A stretch of DNA of 64,000 nt, taken from assembly GCA_947371015.1 (NCBI GenBank), contig CANBNK010000001.1:53099-117098 (forward strand), given 5' to 3'. This DNA comes from Acetobacteraceae bacterium (lineage in GTDB: Bacteria > Pseudomonadota > Alphaproteobacteria > Acetobacterales > Acetobacteraceae). The notes below the pieces were generated by a model that did no database searches, had not been told where the DNA came from, and saw only the letters and a list, made by a program, of their open reading frames with translations. Position numbers and translations under genes: made by a program. Positions 56,297 to 64,000 of the stretch are shown piece after piece (the stretch's first letter is position 1; the number at the start of each line of letters is the position of its first letter).

Positions 56297-57655
56297 ATGA
56301 CGACCAACGGGACAACCCGCCGCAATGTGCTGCGCTCCGGCGCCGGCGTCGTGGCTGCCGGCACGCTGGCGGCGCCAATGGTGCACGCCCAGGGCACCGC
56401 CGGCGCGCTGCGCTTCGCCTTCTGGGACCATTGGGTGCCCGGCGGCAACGACGCGCTGAAGGAGCTGGCCGCCAAGTGGGGCGAGCAGCACCGCGTCAAC
56501 GTCTCGCTGGACTTCATCAACACCACCGGCAACCAGCTGCAGCTGACCGCCGCCGCCCAGGCGCAGTCGCGCAGCGGCCATGACGGCATTTCGCTGACGC
56601 CCTGGGATGTCGGCGCCTATTCCGACCGGCTGGAGCCGGTGGACGAGGTCATCGCCCGCCTGGTCGGCAAGTACGGCCCGATCAACCCGGTCGCTGAATT
56701 CCTCTGCAAGCATGGTGGCAAGTGGCGCGGCGTGCCCGCGACCTCCGGCACCCAGAACAAGCCGGCCTGCGTCCGCTTCGACCTGATGCTGGAACACGCC
56801 GGCATCGACGTGCGGGCGATGTGGCCGGCCAACAACACCCGCGGCCCGGGCGCCGATAACTGGACCTGGGAGACCTTCACCGCCGCCGCCGAAAAGTGCC
56901 ACAAGGCCGGCGTCTCCTTCGGGCTGCCGATGGGCCAGTTCTCGGATGCGGTGGACTGGGTCGGCGCGCTGTTCGCCGGCTATGGCGCCAAGATCACGGA
57001 TGCCACCGGCAAGCCGACAGTCGCCGGCAATGCCAAGCTGAAGACCGCCATCGAGCTCGGCGTCCGCCTCAGCCGCTTCCTGCCGCCGGATGTCTGGGCC
57101 TGGGATGACGCCAGCAACAACCGCGCGCTGATCTCCGGCAAGTCGGCGCTGGTGTTCAACCCGCCCAGCGCCTGGGCCGTGGCCAAGCGAGACGCCATCC
57201 ACGTGGCCGAGAAGTGCTGGACCATTCCGATGCCGGCCGGCCCGGAAGGCCGCTTCCTGGCCTACCTGCCCTTCACCACCGGCATCTGGGCCTTCGGCCG
57301 CAACAAGACCGCGGCGAAGGAGTTCCTGGAGCACATCACCCAGCGCGAAAGCTGCGAGGCGATCACCAACAAGTCCGGCGGCTACGACATCCCGCCCTTC
57401 GCCACCATGACCGACTTCAAGGTGTGGGAGACGACCAACCCGCCGGTCGGCACCATCTACAACTACCCGCTGAAGCCGCATCACCAGGCCAAGACCTCCA
57501 TCGCCTTCGACCCGGCGCCGCCGGAGCTGGCCAGCCAGATGTACATTCAGGCGCTGAACACCAAGGTCATCGCCCGCGTTGCCCAGGGCGGCGAGACGGT
57601 GGACCAGGCCATGGGTTGGCTGGAGCGCGAGATCAACAACATGCGTCGCGGCTGA
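56297..57655 (+). CDS. Sugar-type ABC transporter binding protein
   Basis: A 452-residue family 1 solute-binding protein. The N-terminus TTRRNVLRSGAGVVAAGTLA has twin arginines and a hydrophobic stretch, so Tat export is likely. The mature part has LRFAFWDHWVPGGNDALKEL, PWDVGAYSDRLEP and a Trp/Tyr-rich cleft. AGGAGG ten bases before the ATG at 56297 fixes the start. It is the first gene of a binding protein-permease-permease-ATPase importer; substrate probably a carbohydrate or polyol. Confidence 0.93.
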   Translation: MTTNGTTRRNVLRSGAGVVAAGTLAAPMVHAQGTAGALRFAFWDHWVPGGNDALKELAAKWGEQHRVNVSLDFINTTGNQLQLTAAAQAQSRSGHDGISLTPWDVGAYSDRLEPVDEVIARLVGKYGPINPVAEFLCKHGGKWRGVPATSGTQNKPACVRFDLMLEHAGIDVRAMWPANNTRGPGADNWTWETFTAAAEKCHKAGVSFGLPMGQFSDAVDWVGALFAGYGAKITDATGKPTVAGNAKLKTAIELGVRLSRFLPPDVWAWDDASNNRALISGKSALVFNPPSAWAVAKRDAIHVAEKCWTIPMPAGPEGRFLAYLPFTTGIWAFGRNKTAAKEFLEHITQRESCEAITNKSGGYDIPPFATMTDFKVWETTNPPVGTIYNYPLKPHHQAKTSIAFDPAPPELASQMYIQALNTKVIARVAQGGETVDQAMGWLEREINNMRRG

Positions 57656-57789
57656 GGCCGCGCGGTGGTGATGTTCGGCTGATGACGCGCAGCAGCGGTC
57701 CCGGCTGAACACGCCGCGCATGTCGTATCGGGGCGGGCGGCGCAGGCTGCCCGCCCCGACTTTTCCAGCCCAACCCAGAGGAACCTCGC

Positions 57790-58734
57790 ATGGCCTCGGA
57801 CAGCAATGCTGCCGTGCTCGCCGCAAGGCCGGCTGCTGCGCGCCCCGCCAGCAGCGCAATGAAGCGCTTCGCCCGCCGGCGCTCGACCATCGCCTTTTTG
57901 ATGACGTTGCCGTTGATCAGCGTGATCGGCGGCCTGGTCGTCTGGCCGGCCGGCTACGCCATCTATCTCTCGATGCTGAACCGGCGGCAGACCGCCTTCA
58001 TCGGGCTGGAGAACTTCGACATCCTGCTGGACAGCGAGACCTTCCGCTCGGTCATCTGGCAAAGCTGCTTCTTCGCTATCACCGCCGTGCTGCTGAAAGC
58101 GCTGGTCGGCTTCTGGCTGGCGCATATGCTGCACCACATCCCGACCAAGGGTCAGCGGATGTGGCGCGGCATGCTGCTGGTGCCCTGGGTCATCCCGCCG
58201 GCGCTGTCCACGCTGGGCTGGTGGTGGATGTTCGACCCCAGCTATTCCAGCATCAACTACCTGATCAACGCCATCGGCTTCCCCTCGGTCCCCTGGCTCG
58301 GCGAGCCATGGTGGGCGCGGATCTCCGTCATCATCGTCAATGTCTGGTACGGCGCGCCGTTCTTCATGATCATGTACCTGGCGGCGCTGAAGAGCGTGCC
58401 GGACCAGTTGTATGAAGCGGCGGCCATCGACGGCGCCACCGGCTGGCAGGGGCTGCGCCACATCACGCTGCCGATGATGCAGAACATCATCAGCATCACC
58501 GTGCTGTTCAGCCTGATCGTCACCTTCGCCAACTACGACATCGTCCGCGTGCTGACCAATGGTGGCCCGCGCGACCTGACCCAGGTTTTTGCGAGTTACG
58601 CGTTCCAGGTCGGCGTGCTCAGCGGCAACATCCCAAGGGGTGCGGCGGTGTCGCTGTTCATGTTCCCGCTGCTGGCGGTCATCGCCTACTTCGTCCTGCG
58701 GGGCGTCAACAAGCGCACGAAGGAGATGGCGTGA
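57790..58734 (+). CDS. Sugar-type ABC transporter permease (MalF/UgpA class)
   Basis: A 314-residue permease with six transmembrane helices. The EAA loop is EAAAIDGATGWQGLRHITLPMM (about 213-234). A Pro/Arg-rich cytoplasmic N-terminus (about 1-30) precedes helix 1. Its stop overlaps the start of the partner permease (TGATG). It is 134 bp downstream of the binding-protein gene. Confidence 0.94.
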   Translation: MASDSNAAVLAARPAAARPASSAMKRFARRRSTIAFLMTLPLISVIGGLVVWPAGYAIYLSMLNRRQTAFIGLENFDILLDSETFRSVIWQSCFFAITAVLLKALVGFWLAHMLHHIPTKGQRMWRGMLLVPWVIPPALSTLGWWWMFDPSYSSINYLINAIGFPSVPWLGEPWWARISVIIVNVWYGAPFFMIMYLAALKSVPDQLYEAAAIDGATGWQGLRHITLPMMQNIISITVLFSLIVTFANYDIVRVLTNGGPRDLTQVFASYAFQVGVLSGNIPRGAAVSLFMFPLLAVIAYFVLRGVNKRTKEMA

Positions 58735-59645
58735 TGTCCGCCGCTGCTCACCCCTCTGGCCGCCCCTCGGACGCCGTGCCCGGCCTCGGCCGGCGCATCG
58801 GCAGCCTGCGCAGTGAACGCCGCTGGGCGCTGTGGACTGCGTACATTTCGCTGATCATCGCCGCCATCGTCATGCTGGCGCCGCCGCTGTACATGCTGCT
58901 GACCAGCATGAAGACCAGTGCGGAGGTCGCCGACCTCAGCGGCAATCCCTGGATGGTGCATGCACCGACCTGGGAGAACTACGCCGCCATCATCGGCAAC
59001 CCGATGTTCCGCGGCTTCTTCTACAACAGCATCATCCTGACGGTCTGCGTCGTCGCCATCACCATGGTGATCTCGGTGTTCGCGGCCTTCGCGCTGGCGC
59101 GGATGAAGTTCTTCGGCAGCCAGGTGCTGGCGACCGGCGTGTTCCTGACCTACCTGGTGCCGGACACGCTGCTGTTCATCCCGCTCTACCAGATCGTCGG
59201 CGGGCTTGGCCTGCTGAACAGCATCTGGGGCCTGGTGCTGGTGTACCCGACGCTGACAGTGCCCTTTTGTACGTGGATCATGATCGGCTACTTCGCCTCC
59301 ATCCCGAAGGAGCTGGACGAGGCCGCACTGATCGACGGCGCCAACTGGATGCAGATGCTGACCAAGATTTTTATTCCTGTCGCATTGCCGGGAATTATCG
59401 CGGCCACCATCTTCGCCTTCACCGTCAGCTGGGCGGCCTTCGTCTACCCCACCGCCTTCATCACCCGGCCAGACGAGATGCCCCTCACCATCGGCGTGGT
59501 CTCCCAGCTCATCCGCGGCGACACCTTCGCCTGGGGCCAGCTGATGGCCGGCGCGCTGATCGCGGCGCTGCCGCCGGTCATCGTCTATGCCTTCCTCATG
59601 GACTACTACATTGCGGGCCTGACGGCCGGCGCGACGAAAGGATAA
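58734..59645 (+). CDS. Sugar-type ABC transporter permease (MalG/UgpE class)
   Basis: A 303-residue partner permease. The first helix is [21 protein letters not shown], and the EAA loop is [21 protein letters not shown]. It forms the heterodimeric pore with the preceding permease. The ATG at 58734 overlaps the previous stop; a GTG one codon earlier (58731) is also possible. The ATPase gene follows after 7 bp. Confidence 0.94.
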   Translation: MSAAAHPSGRPSDAVPGLGRRIGSLRSERRWALWTAYISLIIAAIVMLAPPLYMLLTSMKTSAEVADLSGNPWMVHAPTWENYAAIIGNPMFRGFFYNSIILTVCVVAITMVISVFAAFALARMKFFGSQVLATGVFLTYLVPDTLLFIPLYQIVGGLGLLNSIWGLVLVYPTLTVPFCTWIMIGYFASIPKELDEAALIDGANWMQMLTKIFIPVALPGIIAATIFAFTVSWAAFVYPTAFITRPDEMPLTIGVVSQLIRGDTFAWGQLMAGALIAALPPVIVYAFLMDYYIAGLTAGATKG

Positions 59646-59652
59646 GGCCGTC

Positions 59653-60753
59653 ATGGCGCAGGTATCGCTCAGAAAGATCGTCAAGGAATACGAAGGCGGC
59701 GTGCAGGCGGTGAAGGGCATCGACCTCGACATCGCCGACCATGAGTTCGTCGTGCTCGTCGGCCCCTCCGGCTGCGGCAAGTCCACCACGCTGCGCATGA
59801 TCGCAGGGCTGGAGGAGATCAGCAGCGGCGAGATCGACATCGGTGGCGCCGTGGTCAACGACGTGCCGCCGCGCGACCGCGACATCGCCATGGTGTTCCA
59901 GAACTACGCGCTCTATCCGCATATGAGCGTCTACGACAACATGGCCTTCGGCCTGATGCTGCGGAAGTTCGACAAGGCCGAGATCAGGCGCCGGGTGGAG
60001 AACGCGGCGAAGATCCTGGATATCGGCATGCTGCTGGACCGCAAGCCGAAGGCGCTTTCCGGCGGCCAGCGCCAGCGCGTCGCCATGGGCCGCGCCATCG
60101 TCCGCGACCCCAAGGTTTTTCTATTTGATGAACCGCTCAGCAACCTGGACGCCAAGCTGCGCGTGCAGATGCGGACGGAAATCAAGAAGGTCCACCAGAC
60201 CGTCCGCACGACCACCATCTACGTCACCCATGACCAGGTGGAGGCGATGACGCTGGCAGACCGCGTGGTGGTGATGAACCACGGCGTCATCGAACAGGTC
60301 GGCCCGCCGCAGGAGCTGTACCACCACCCACGCACGCGCTTCGTCGCCGGCTTCATCGGCAGCCCAGCGATGAACTTCATCCCGGCCAGGCTGGAAGCCC
60401 GCGGTGACAACCTGGTGCTGCTGCTGCCGCTCGGCACCGAACTCGCCGTGCCGGAACATCGGGCCGAGCGCTACCGCACCCATGTGGGCAAGCAGGTCAC
60501 CTTCGGCATCCGCCCGGAACACCTGACGGACACGCAGCACATCAGCAAGCAGCACGTCGCGCTGCTGACCCTGACGCCGGAGGTGATCGAGCCGATGGGG
60601 ATGGAGACGCTGGCGCACATCAAGCTGGAGGGCACCGAGATCTGCGCCCGGCTGGACCCGATGGTGGAGGCCGCCCCCGGCGTGCCGCTGGCCCTGGCGG
60701 CCGACATGAACAACATGCACCTGATCGACGACGCGACCGGCCTGGTCATCTAG
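59653..60753 (+). CDS. Sugar-type ABC transporter ATP-binding protein (UgpC/MsmX class)
   Basis: A 366-residue ATPase. Walker [10 protein letters not shown] (about 37-45), signature [14 protein letters not shown] and Walker [17 protein letters not shown] are intact. The C-terminal 130 residues form the OB-fold (TOBE) regulatory domain of the MalK/UgpC type, including GIRPEHLTD. It completes the importer. A strong hairpin follows the stop codon. Confidence 0.95.
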   Translation: MAQVSLRKIVKEYEGGVQAVKGIDLDIADHEFVVLVGPSGCGKSTTLRMIAGLEEISSGEIDIGGAVVNDVPPRDRDIAMVFQNYALYPHMSVYDNMAFGLMLRKFDKAEIRRRVENAAKILDIGMLLDRKPKALSGGQRQRVAMGRAIVRDPKVFLFDEPLSNLDAKLRVQMRTEIKKVHQTVRTTTIYVTHDQVEAMTLADRVVVMNHGVIEQVGPPQELYHHPRTRFVAGFIGSPAMNFIPARLEARGDNLVLLLPLGTELAVPEHRAERYRTHVGKQVTFGIRPEHLTDTQHISKQHVALLTLTPEVIEPMGMETLAHIKLEGTEICARLDPMVEAAPGVPLALAADMNNMHLIDDATGLVI

Positions 60754-60783
60754 CTCCCCGCCCGCGCCGCACCCCATGCCCAG

Positions 60784-60812
60784 CGCCGGCCGGTGAATTC
60801 ACCCGGCCGGCG
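60784..60812 (+). terminator. Terminator-like hairpin after the importer
   Basis: The palindrome GGTGAATTCACC is flanked by CGCCGGCC and GGCCGGCG, giving a near-perfect stem with one bulged C (60804), followed by TTTGG. It is the first of three hairpin units spaced 54 bp apart. Confidence 0.6.
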
Positions 60813-60925
60813 TTTGGTAATTCAGGCCCGAGCCAACTACCCCGCTCAGCTTCCACCTGACCGGCGTTTGCAACCCGCCAAGCGAGCAAATTACGCCGCT
60901 CAGGTTTCACCTGACCGGCGTTTGC
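60788..60925. repeat. 54-bp unit repeated three times behind the importer
   Basis: GGCGTTTG recurs at 60809, 60863 and 60917, exactly 54 bp apart. Units two and three match at 28 of 30 bases from 60842 and 60896. Each unit carries an inverted repeat directly before GGCGTTTG. The third is ACGCCG-c-TCAGGT-TTC-ACCTGA-c-CGGCGT (60893-60921). Confidence 0.8.
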
Positions 60926-60940
60926 TCTAGGAAAGCCCCC

Positions 60941-62026
60941 ATGGACAAGCAAGACACAGTGCTGATCGCCGCCGAGACCCTGGAAAACCTGGTCCGTGAC
61001 ATCTTCGTGGCCAATGGCTGCGACGCCGCCGAGGGCTATCGCATCAGCCATCACCTGATGGGCGCCAACCTGGCCGGGCATGACAGCCACGGCGTGGCCC
61101 GGGTGCCGCGCTACGTGGAATGGCAGGCCGCCGGGCATGTGCTCGCCGGGCAGGACTGCGACGTGGTGATGGACGGCGGCGCCTTCGCGCTGCTGGACGG
61201 CAAGTGGGGCTTCGGCCAGACCGTGGCGCCGCAGGCGACAGATTTCGGCATCAAGCGCGCGAAGCAGCATGGCGTCGCCGTGGTGGCGCTGAAGAATGCC
61301 GGGCATATCGGCCGCACCGGCGCCTATGCCGAACAGGCGCTGAAGGAAGGCCTGATCTCCATCCACTTCGTCAACGTCGCGGGCTCCGTCCTGGTCGCCC
61401 CCTTCGGTGGCACGGAACGGCGCTTCTCCACCGCACCCATTGCCATCGGCGTGCCGACCAACCCGCCCGTCGTGCTGGACTTCGCCACCTCCCTGGTCGC
61501 CGAAGGCAAGGTGCTGGTCGCCTCCAACGGCGGCAAGAAGCTCCCGAAGGACGCGCTGATCGAGCCCGATGGCCAGCTCTCCGGCGACCCCCACACGCTG
61601 TACGGCGACTATGACCGCGTCGGCCCGCGCAGCGTGGACAAGGGCGTCGGCGCCATCCGCGCCTTCGGCGAGCACAAGGGCAGCGGCCTGGCCTTCATGT
61701 GCGAGCTGCTGGCCGGCGCCTTCACCGGTGGCGGCACCTCCGGCCCCATCACCGCCCGCGGCCGCATCGCCAATGGCATGCTGAGCATCTACATCTCGCC
61801 CAGCCATTTCGGCACGGAAGCCGAGTTCATCAAGACGGCGGAAGATTACGTCGCCTGGGTGAAGTCCTGCCGCCCGGCCGAGGAGGGCGGCGAAGTGCTC
61901 GCCCCCGGAGAGACCGAGGCGCGCCGCCGCGCCAAGCTGCTGGCCGAGGGCGTGCCGTTGCAGCGCGACACCTGGGACAGCATCGTCGCCACCGCGCGCA
62001 AGCTCGGCGTCACGGTGCCGAATTGA
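60941..62026 (+). CDS. Ldh-family (malate/L-lactate-type) dehydrogenase
   Basis: A 361-residue NAD(P)-dependent oxidoreductase of the type 2 malate/L-lactate dehydrogenase family, which also includes ureidoglycolate, sulfolactate and diketogulonate reductases. Family features are GHDSHGVARVPRYVE with the catalytic histidine (about 46-60), KWGFGQTVAPQA, and VVALKNAGHIGRTGAYAEQA. AGGAAAG precedes the ATG at 60941. It sits between a sugar importer and a TTT binding protein, so it probably oxidises a 2-hydroxy acid taken up locally; the substrate is not determined. Confidence 0.92.
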   Translation: MDKQDTVLIAAETLENLVRDIFVANGCDAAEGYRISHHLMGANLAGHDSHGVARVPRYVEWQAAGHVLAGQDCDVVMDGGAFALLDGKWGFGQTVAPQATDFGIKRAKQHGVAVVALKNAGHIGRTGAYAEQALKEGLISIHFVNVAGSVLVAPFGGTERRFSTAPIAIGVPTNPPVVLDFATSLVAEGKVLVASNGGKKLPKDALIEPDGQLSGDPHTLYGDYDRVGPRSVDKGVGAIRAFGEHKGSGLAFMCELLAGAFTGGGTSGPITARGRIANGMLSIYISPSHFGTEAEFIKTAEDYVAWVKSCRPAEEGGEVLAPGETEARRRAKLLAEGVPLQRDTWDSIVATARKLGVTVPN

Positions 62027-62742
62027 GCGACTCAACCCCCGAAAGCCGCTACGCCGACTACGCCGAAGCCCGCGGCGTGCTGCTGAACGCGGCCGCCACG
62101 CGCATCCCGCAGGTCTCGCTGGCGGCGCAGGCCCGCGCGCTGCACCTGTGGCGCCACAACCAGGTGGAACCGGGCAGCGAGGCGCAGCTGGCCTGCGTCT
62201 TCGATCTCGGCGTGTTTTCCCCGGTCGGTGGCCACAAGCCGGCGCTGGAACGCGTGCTGAATGCCGCCATCCCGCCGCCCGAGGGCAGTGCCGACGCCGC
62301 CCTGCTGAACGCCTTCACCCGCGCCCGCTTCGGGCTGTGGCGCATGGGGGAACGCGACCCGCGCGGCGGCATCACGCTGCACGACATCTGCGGCGGCGAC
62401 GACGCCTGGGTGATGGACGCCCACCTGGAAGCCAATGCCGTGCCGGGCATGCTGGTGGCCGCCCGCCTGGCCTGGCCGGACGCCTTCGCCCTGACCTGCG
62501 GCGTGCTCTGCCCGATGGATGTCCGTGTTCTGCTGCACCTGATCGAGAGCCGGCCGCCGCGCAACGGGCCGGTCGGCCAGTTCATCCAGCCGCAACCGTT
62601 CGAGCCGCTGGTGGATCAGTTGCTCGGGGAAGCCGCCGTCCCGGCCCGCATGGCGGAGCTGGCTGCGGACCCGCTGCTGGCCGCCAACACCTATCGCACC
62701 GCAATCGACCTGGGCCTGTACGGTCCGGTCCCCGGGAGATGA
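62023..62742 (+). CDS. Unrecognised protein, 239 residues
   Basis: I do not recognise the family. The product is soluble and mostly helical: ESRYADYAEARGVLLNAAA at the N-terminus, and a central RGGITLHDICGGDDAWVMDA segment with His, Asp, Cys and adjacent acidic residues that could bind metal. CGVLCPMDVRVLLHLIES and a charged C-terminus follow. The probable start is a TTG at 62023 overlapping the dehydrogenase stop, since no ATG or GTG gives a better frame. Its own stop overlaps the next start (ATGA). Tight coupling on both sides implies a role in the same pathway. Confidence 0.7.
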   Translation: MSDSTPESRYADYAEARGVLLNAAATRIPQVSLAAQARALHLWRHNQVEPGSEAQLACVFDLGVFSPVGGHKPALERVLNAAIPPPEGSADAALLNAFTRARFGLWRMGERDPRGGITLHDICGGDDAWVMDAHLEANAVPGMLVAARLAWPDAFALTCGVLCPMDVRVLLHLIESRPPRNGPVGQFIQPQPFEPLVDQLLGEAAVPARMAELAADPLLAANTYRTAIDLGLYGPVPGR

Positions 62743-63722
62743 GCATGGATCGCCGCACCCTGCTGGCGTTGGGCGCCGCCGCCTTGGCCACGCCGGCGCT
62801 GGCCTTCCCCGACAAGGCGATCACCTTGGCCACCGGCTATGCGCCGGGCGGTTCCACCGATATCGCGGCGCGTCTGCTGGCGGAGCGGCTGTCCCAGCAT
62901 CTTGGCGCCGGCGCCCGGGTGGTGGTGGAAAACCGGGCGGGGGCGGCGGGCATCGTCGCCAGCGAATGGCTGAAGCGCCAGACGCCGGATGGCCATACCA
63001 TCATGCTGGTGGAAAGCTCGTCCCACGGCATTGCGCCGAATGCCCTGGTCGGCGGCACGCGCTACCACCCGGTGGAGGATTTTTCCCACCTTGGCGTCAT
63101 CGGCACGGCGCCGCTGATCCTTGTGGTGAACAACAACTTCCCTGGCCAGACCGCGGCCGAGGTGGTGCAGCGCCTGCGCAGCGCGCCCAAGGACACCTTC
63201 ACCTATGCCACCAGCGGTGTCGGCACCATCCTGCACCTGGCCACCGAGATGCTGGCGCTGGACCTCGGCACCCGCTTCGTCCACGTGCCCTATCGCAGTG
63301 GCGGCCAGATGCTGACGGCGATCTTCACCGGGGAAGCGCAGTTCGGCATTGCGGTGCTGGCCTCGGCCGCCAACCAGGTGCGCGGCGGGCTGGCGCGCGG
63401 CATGGCGATGACCGGTGATGCCCGCTTCCCAAGCTTCCCCGATACGCCGACCCTCAGCGAGGCCGGTGTCACCGGCTTCGACCTGGCGACCTGGAACGTG
63501 CTGCTCGGCCCGCCCAACATGCCGGCCGAGACGCAGGCGGCGCTGAACCAGGCGCTGCGGGCCTGCCTGAATGAGCCGGAGACGCGTGACAAGCTGCTGA
63601 CCGCCGGCGTGCTGGCCTGGCGCGCCCCGAATGCGCCGGTGGATGCCCGCGCCTTCATGGTGCGCGAAGTGGCCAAGTTCCGCGGCGTGGTGGAGCGCAC
63701 CGGGGTGAAGCTGGAGGCCTGA
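62739..63722 (+). CDS. Tripartite tricarboxylate transporter (Bug) binding protein
   Basis: A 327-residue periplasmic Bug-family receptor. The signal peptide spans about residues 3-22 (MDRRTLLALGAAALATPALA). The mature part starts FPDKAITLATGYAPGGSTDIAAR, the family hallmark that closes over a carboxylate ligand, and has VVVENRAGAAGIVASEWL and FVHVPYRSGGQ. The ATG at 62739 overlaps the previous stop; ATG 62745 is an alternative. No TctA/TctB membrane genes are adjacent, as is common for orphan Bug genes. Last gene of the dehydrogenase-unknown-Bug unit. Confidence 0.93.
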   Translation: MSMDRRTLLALGAAALATPALAFPDKAITLATGYAPGGSTDIAARLLAERLSQHLGAGARVVVENRAGAAGIVASEWLKRQTPDGHTIMLVESSSHGIAPNALVGGTRYHPVEDFSHLGVIGTAPLILVVNNNFPGQTAAEVVQRLRSAPKDTFTYATSGVGTILHLATEMLALDLGTRFVHVPYRSGGQMLTAIFTGEAQFGIAVLASAANQVRGGLARGMAMTGDARFPSFPDTPTLSEAGVTGFDLATWNVLLGPPNMPAETQAALNQALRACLNEPETRDKLLTAGVLAWRAPNAPVDARAFMVREVAKFRGVVERTGVKLEA

Positions 63723-63728
63723 TACCGA

Positions 63729-63755
63729 GCGCGCGAAGGATAACCCTTCGCGCGC
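63729..63755. terminator. Bidirectional terminator hairpin
   Basis: GCGCGCGAAGG / CCTTCGCGCGC, a perfect 11-bp stem with a 5-base loop, six bases after the Bug gene stop and between convergent genes. Confidence 0.65.
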
Positions 63756-63849
63756 CCACAGTCGCCGGGCGGGCCGCCTGCGCCTCCCTTGGCGGGGTAG
63801 CTTGCAGGGATGCCGCCCCCTCAAATCCACGCGCGCCGGGCGACGCGGG

Positions 63850-64000
63850 TCAGTCCACCCGCGCGCCGCTGGCGCGGATCAGCGGCGCAAAGGCTGCCTC
63901 GTTGCGGCGGCGGAAAGCGGCCAGTTCCTCCGGCCCCAGCGGCCAGGTGGTGGCGCCGTTGTCGGCGTATTTGCGCTTCACGTCCTCGGCCTCCAGCGCC
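63850..64000 (-). CDS. Second Bug-family binding protein, C-terminal fragment at window edge
   Basis: The last 49 codons of a minus-strand gene cut by the window edge. The translated end (EAEDVKRKYADNGATTWPLG, then PEELAAFRRRNEAAFAPLIR, then ASGARVD and stop) matches the C-terminal helix-strand-helix of Bug receptors, including the W/P-L-G-P-E-E-L-A-x-F motif. The rest lies outside the window, so completeness cannot be judged. Confidence 0.7.
   Translation of the reverse strand, partial: ALEAEDVKRKYADNGATTWPLGPEELAAFRRRNEAAFAPLIRASGARVD

Overview
This 64 kb window is chromosomal DNA from a GC-rich alphaproteobacterium. The gene content best fits the Acetobacteraceae (Roseomonas-like) or nearby Rhodospirillales. 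The clues are a class I lysyl-tRNA synthetase, the gpmI-envC-ctpA-divergent polysaccharide deacetylase-rppH order, a general amino-acid (Aap) ABC transporter, orphan tripartite-tricarboxylate (Bug) and PF04392 binding proteins, and very high G+C at third codon positions. The placement is inferred from gene families, because no rRNA lies in the window. I found no tRNA, rRNA, insertion sequence, phage gene, integrase or CRISPR array.

Layout. 0.1-6.5 kb: cold-shock protein, a glycine-zipper stress-type protein, a TerB protein, a DinG/XPD-type helicase and a beta-barrel porin. 6.5-15 kb: asd diverges from an apparent five-gene envelope operon, lysK - MprF-like membrane protein - DUF374 acyltransferase - waaA - lpxK, with overlaps or short gaps. 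It ends in a hairpin-dense stretch and a 59-residue membrane protein. 15-31 kb: Tim44-like protein, pmbA and an M16 protease, an orphan ABC binding protein, thrC, then the cell-wall/RNA-decay cluster rppH, polysaccharide deacetylase, ctpA, envC, gpmI, followed by an SDR, a degenerate methyltransferase and kup. 32-37 kb: aapJQMP. 37-50 kb: ornithine cyclodeaminase-like enzyme, MscS channel, hslO plus a lipoprotein, a chemoreceptor, an OYE-family reductase, gshB, the divergent pobR/pobA pair, an MFS transporter and a RamB/ScfR-type regulator. 50-54.4 kb: a D-amino-acid dehydrogenase/threonine-dehydratase-like/DUF1345 operon and three small-protein genes. 54.5-56 kb: a tungstate-type permease and ATPase with no binding protein. 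56.3-63.7 kb: a sugar-type ABC importer, an Ldh-family dehydrogenase, an unknown protein and a Bug binding protein. The right edge cuts a second Bug gene.

How the genes work together. The clearest unit is the lysK-to-lpxK block: Lys-tRNA synthesis is translationally coupled to an MprF-like protein and followed by three lipid A/outer-membrane genes. The MprF-like protein keeps its membrane part but only the start of the aminoacyl-transferase domain. The window also holds many short intergenic duplications. The most striking is an 83-bp element present twice (32560-32642 and 48979-49061, 71/83 identical, no gaps). Each copy has a stem-loop kept by a compensatory base-pair change, and each copy ends exactly on the TAG stop codon of a minus-strand gene. 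Other repeats are a 36-bp tandem repeat before the sugar importer, a 54-bp triplicated hairpin unit behind it, a duplicated aapQ 3' end, and a 28-bp duplicated gene end.

All assignments come from reading the translated sequences and motifs; no database search was run.
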